Shown here piece by piece: positions 60,773 to 64,000 of a DNA stretch of 64,000 nucleotides; within the stretch, counting starts at the first letter, position 1; every line of letters starts with the position of its first letter. Location: assembly GCF_039537985.1 (NCBI RefSeq), contig NZ_BAABBN010000002.1, positions 91,411-155,410 of the forward strand, written 5' to 3'. The position numbers and the translations under genes are program-made. The notes under the pieces are model-generated. The model had not been told where the DNA came from. It saw only the letters and a program-made list of their open reading frames with translations, and did not search any database. The stretch comes from Litoribacillus peritrichatus. Lineage in GTDB: Bacteria > Pseudomonadota > Gammaproteobacteria > Pseudomonadales > Litoribrevibacteraceae.

Positions 60773-63541
60773 TTAGTTCGTTTCGTTTTCAATGACTTTA
60801 ATGGCAGGCGCCCAATCAATCAGTTTGGCTTTTAAGGTGCTCAGTTCAATCGGCTTTTCTATGTAGTCATTCATCCCGCAGTCCAGGCACATTGCTTTTT
60901 GTTGAGGCATAACGTGTGCAGAAAGAGCAATGATCGGGATTTCCGTTCGCTTATTGCGCTTTTCCCAGTCTCTGATGGCTTGGGTTGCTTCAAAACCGTC
61001 CATGATGGGCATCTCGCAATCCATTAAAACGATGTTGAAGTCACCGTTTCTGAAGGTGTTATAAGCCTGCTCCCCGTTTGCAGTCACCTCGTAGCTGATA
61101 CCAATCTTTCTTAACATTCCGCAAATGACTTTGGTGGATACCTGGTTGTCTTCTGCAATGAGCACATTCAATGATTTGTGGGTACTGAGGTCGTCAATAT
61201 GGCTCAACACCGGGGTTGTATTGGAGTGGGTGATATGACCTAACCCTCTTAAAATAACCTGCTTTAAAGAGCTGCCTGAGACGGGTTTAGTGAGAATATG
61301 CCGTATTCCGGCATTTTTCAGCGTTGCGTTATTCGGAGTAAAGTTGAGTCCCGTTAACATGATGACCAGTACATCATTGGTGATTAAGTTGTCTTCTTTG
61401 ATTTTGGCAGCGAGCTCAATGCCGTTCATTATGGGCATTTTGTAATCAAGAATCACAACGTCAATTTTTTCCTTGAGGCTCGCTTTATTCCTTAATATGG
61501 CCAATGCTTCCGGACCGCCATGGGCAATGGATGACTCCATCCCCCAAGAGTGGGCGTGGTGAGCAATGACCTTGGTGATCGAAACGTTATCGTCTACTGC
61601 CAGTAAGTGAAGCCCTTCAAGTACGGAATCATCAAATAAGTCTTCTTGTTCTTTCTCGCTCGCTGGCATGTTGGCCGTGAACCAGATGATGTTGCCTTTA
61701 CCAAACTCTGACGCCATGTGAAGTTCGCCGCCCATCAAACGGACAAGTTCTTGGATCATGCTCAGGTCGAGGCTTAGATCAGAACTCTTCAAATGGTTTT
61801 TACTTTGTTTGTAAGCGTCAAATAAGCTGCTGTTTTGATTCTTCTTAAAACCAATGCCTGTATCTCGAATCTGAAAGCGTAGCTGATTGTTCAGTTGGCT
61901 GTTCTCAACGGTAACGATGATCTCACCGTGTTCGATTAAATCAAAAAGGTGGCTGATAAGGCCGTTCAGAATTTGTCGAAGTCTCTCGTTGTCGCCTTTA
62001 ACCAGCTGTGGAATGTCGCCGGAGATGTCGGTAATAAGTTCAATTTGTTTTTGTTCTGCTTCACGAGAAAACTCGGTAAGGCACTGAACAACAACAGCAG
62101 GCAGATCGAATGTTCGTTCTGTCAGAGATAATTCACCGGATTCAATGCGAGTGTAATCAATGACGTCATTGATCATGGTCATCAGTCGCATGCCCGAATC
62201 TTGAATGGTGGTTACGTATTCCCGTTGGTTATTACTGAGCGGGGTGTCATTCAATAGCTCTGTCATGCCGACGACGCCATTAAGTGGTGTTCTCATTTCA
62301 TGGCTGAATTGTGCTAAGAAGGCATTTTTAGCTGAAATCAGTTCTTTCTTTACTTTGTCTTCTCGGTATTGTCGGTTGCTCATCTGAGCATGGATGAACA
62401 ATAACTTGCCAATGGAGGTTGTGATAAATGCACTCAGAAGTACCAGTGTTAAAGTGTCTTCAAAGCCAAAAGTCACAAGGTCGGGTGTAATTCCGATCGT
62501 GTTGAGTGTACTTGAAGAAAGTAAAATGGTGGCAAGTGCGCTGGTTACCGTTAAGTTTGAGGCAATACTGACATTGTTGGTCCATTGTTGAATGCCGAAT
62601 CCAATGGATATGGATGTGACTAAGAGCGTTGGGATAATGACGGTGGTTAAATGGTTGCCATGAAGCTGGTAAGAAATAAACATCAGTGGTACGGCAAGGA
62701 GAACGGCAGAAATCAGTACCTGCTTGATCATGCGCTGTCTTTCAAAGAGGTATAAAGTTAACGCAATGTAAGATAAAAAAGCGGCAAAGTAGGTCCCGTA
62801 AAAAATAATAAGATTCTGTTGGATGGAAAGACTAAAGATGGAGATGCTTTGTCCGGTGTAAACCAGCTGGAAAAAGCCCATGAAGGTAATGACGATAGCG
62901 CCGATTAAAGGCGTTTTGTCTTTGCTGGTCTTATATAGGTAAAGCAATGTGGTTACGAAGGTCATTAAAATGCCGATAAAAATGCCCTGGAGCCAATTAC
63001 TTTTTAATATGTCTTTTTGATAGTGCTCTTCATCCAGGTACGCAATTTGGATTCTGTTGTCTGATTGGGGGGTAAGCTTGATTAGGTTATAAGAGAGTGA
63101 CTCTTTGGGAATGTTAACACGAACATACGTTGCGTTATTGCTGACAAAAATGTTGCCTGATGTTTGCTGGAATTCGAAAGGTCTGCTGCCGTGAGAATTT
63201 TCGATGGCCTGAAATACGGTCGTGTTCGTCAGACTTAGGTTATTGATCTTTAAAAAGCCAACAATGTCTTTTCGGGTTGGGTTCGCCAAAGAAAGGTTTA
63301 ACCAGTAAATTCCTTCATTTTGAGTGATGTTGATGTGAGGTGTATGGTTAGGTGAAAAGCGATTAAGCACTTGTTGTTTGGAGAAGTCGGAAGAAAGCAG
63401 GGTTTTAATGTCGTCATTGATAACCCCGATTTTAGCGGTGATGTTTGTTCCTGTGTCGAGTTGAGATGCATCCAGACGTGTTTCTCCTATAGCAAAACTT
63501 GTAAACAGCATAAGAGAAAAAAGCAGATACAGTGATTTCAT
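60773..63541 (-). CDS. 7TM-DISM hybrid sensor histidine kinase with two receiver domains
   Basis: A 922-residue sensor. After a signal peptide come a periplasmic 7TMR-DISMED2-like domain (about 20-180), seven membrane helices (about 185-385), a HisKA domain with H414 in FSHEMRTPLNG, an ATPase domain, and two receivers with phospho-acceptors D699 (ILDYKMPIMNG) and D841 (LMDCEMPIMDG). The ATPase N-box (LRQILNGLISHLFDL) lacks the usual Asn and the G2 box (SLDLSMIQELVRLMGG) is altered, although DTGIG remains, so autokinase activity may be weak. There is no Hpt domain. Monocistronic. Confidence 0.9.
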   Translation of the reverse strand: MKSLYLLFSLMLFTSFAIGETRLDASQLDTGTNITAKIGVINDDIKTLLSSDFSKQQVLNRFSPNHTPHINITQNEGIYWLNLSLANPTRKDIVGFLKINNLSLTNTTVFQAIENSHGSRPFEFQQTSGNIFVSNNATYVRVNIPKESLSYNLIKLTPQSDNRIQIAYLDEEHYQKDILKSNWLQGIFIGILMTFVTTLLYLYKTSKDKTPLIGAIVITFMGFFQLVYTGQSISIFSLSIQQNLIIFYGTYFAAFLSYIALTLYLFERQRMIKQVLISAVLLAVPLMFISYQLHGNHLTTVIIPTLLVTSISIGFGIQQWTNNVSIASNLTVTSALATILLSSSTLNTIGITPDLVTFGFEDTLTLVLLSAFITTSIGKLLFIHAQMSNRQYREDKVKKELISAKNAFLAQFSHEMRTPLNGVVGMTELLNDTPLSNNQREYVTTIQDSGMRLMTMINDVIDYTRIESGELSLTERTFDLPAVVVQCLTEFSREAEQKQIELITDISGDIPQLVKGDNERLRQILNGLISHLFDLIEHGEIIVTVENSQLNNQLRFQIRDTGIGFKKNQNSSLFDAYKQSKNHLKSSDLSLDLSMIQELVRLMGGELHMASEFGKGNIIWFTANMPASEKEQEDLFDDSVLEGLHLLAVDDNVSITKVIAHHAHSWGMESSIAHGGPEALAILRNKASLKEKIDVVILDYKMPIMNGIELAAKIKEDNLITNDVLVIMLTGLNFTPNNATLKNAGIRHILTKPVSGSSLKQVILRGLGHITHSNTTPVLSHIDDLSTHKSLNVLIAEDNQVSTKVICGMLRKIGISYEVTANGEQAYNTFRNGDFNIVLMDCEMPIMDGFEATQAIRDWEKRNKRTEIPIIALSAHVMPQQKAMCLDCGMNDYIEKPIELSTLKAKLIDWAPAIKVIENETN

Positions 63542-63688
63542 GTTGATGCTCTATTAAAAGATGAATGAGATTCTTAAAATCTAACACGTGAAATACGTTT
63601 TAGTCAGGTCGTTCCAGTGAAATACTGTTATAAAATCTTAGATGATGGCCTTATTTATAAAATATAGAGAAATATTTTCAAAAAGGGG

Positions 63689-63716
63689 TTGTGTTGTGTG
63701 TGGGGATGCCTATAAT
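63689..63716 (+). promoter_or_regulatory. Upstream rRNA operon promoter (P1)
   Basis: TTGTGT (63689-63694), a 16-nt spacer, then TATAAT (63711-63716) and a GCGC discriminator typical of stringently controlled stable-RNA promoters. A strongly A/T-rich stretch at about 63645-63685 could be an UP element. Confidence 0.75.
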
Positions 63717-63827
63717 GCGCTCCACGTTCTGAGAGGGGCAAGCGGGAAAGCTGGTTAGACTACGGTTTAGTTGGAAATTTCGCGATTCAGGTTTGAATCA
63801 CTTCTCCAGAAAGTTGAAAGAAAAAGG

Positions 63828-63855
63828 TTGACACAGAGATTTAAATCGTTAGAAT
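63828..63855 (+). promoter_or_regulatory. Downstream rRNA operon promoter (P2)
   Basis: Consensus TTGACA (63828-63833), a 16-nt spacer and TAGAAT (63850-63855), followed by GTGCGTCC. It lies about 140 bp after P1, a normal spacing for tandem rrn promoters. Confidence 0.75.
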
Positions 63856-63856
63856 G

Positions 63857-64000
63857 TGCGTCCTCTTTCGAGATAACAGAAGCGGCTCAGGTTGCTTGAG
63901 TTGGTTGTCTCACAGCTCTTTAAGAATTTGTTCAGATAATTCGTGTGGGCACTTGCTGATGTGTTGAAGGACATATATATGTAAGTGACTCGTGAATTTC
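63857..64000 (+). ncRNA. 5' leader of an rRNA operon (16S rRNA lies beyond the window)
   Basis: The segment after P2 contains boxA and boxC-like TCGTGTGGGCACTTGC but not yet the 16S 5' end. The 459-bp stretch from 63542 holds no protein gene. Confidence 0.75.
63914..63925 (+). promoter_or_regulatory. boxA antitermination site in the rRNA leader
   Basis: AGCTCTTTAAGA matches boxA TGCTCTTTAACA at 10 of 12 positions. It is followed by TTCAGATAATTCGTGTGGGC, the leader sequence seen before 16S rRNA genes in related gammaproteobacteria. NusB binds this element. Confidence 0.8.

Overview
The window is a dense, housekeeping-rich stretch of a gammaproteobacterial chromosome. Gene order follows Pseudomonas/Oceanospirillales-type genomes: pilDCB-pilA-nadC-DUF1631-ampD, glpE-apaH-apaG-rsmA-pdxA-surA-lptD facing amgK-murU, rpe-gph-trpGDC-vfr-osmC, ettA-(PAS/GGDEF)-glyA, and nrdR-ribD-ribC-ribBX-ribH-nusB-thiL-pgpA. 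FlgP/FlgT-type flagellar proteins and a PomA/MotB stator point to a motile, probably marine, bacterium. I see no prophage, insertion sequence, CRISPR array or tRNA gene. The genus call is inference.

Layout. 1-3.1 kb: the 3' part of aceF and a chemoreceptor. 3.2-10.8 kb: a type IV pilus block (pilD, pilC, pilB, two pilins), with a pilin accessory gene and an O-antigen-ligase-like membrane protein placed between pilA and nadC. 10.8-16 kb: nadC, DUF1631, ampD, cca. 16-18.9 kb: two unknown lipoproteins followed by flgP and flgT. 19-28.6 kb: a DUF4136 lipoprotein, a PGM1-type phosphoglucomutase, and the minus-strand lptD-surA-pdxA-rsmA-apaG-apaH-glpE run. 28.7-32.5 kb: amgK-murU-djlA and a DUF3530 protein. 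32.6-39 kb: rpe-gph-trpG-trpD-trpC, vfr, an OsmC protein, a VOC protein and a DUF4442 protein. 39-46 kb: ettA, a multi-PAS diguanylate cyclase, glyA. 46-53 kb: nrdR, riboflavin genes, nusB, thiL, pgpA, a retropepsin-like protease. 53-56.2 kb: xseB-ispA-dxs. 56.4-58.9 kb: pomA-motB-PilZ. 58.9-63.5 kb: a triple-repeat DnaT-like protein, a lambda-P-like putative helicase loader, and a hybrid sensor kinase. 63.6-64 kb: two promoters and the leader of an rRNA operon whose 16S gene lies beyond the window.

Several genes work together. Peptidoglycan recycling is represented by AmpD, AmgK and MurU. Outer-membrane biogenesis is represented by LptD and its chaperone SurA. Motility and c-di-GMP appear as the stator with a PilZ protein, FlgP/FlgT and a GGDEF enzyme; surface pili appear under a probable sigma-54 promoter.

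The most notable observations are: a dnaT-dnaC-like gene pair in which the loader resembles phage lambda P; a boxA-like element beside the Shine-Dalgarno of the operon that encodes the boxA-binding protein NusB; a perfect 26-bp palindrome just upstream of a DUF4442 gene; an uncharacterised lipoprotein pair at the flgP/flgT locus; and a pilin-modification cassette between nadC and pilA.
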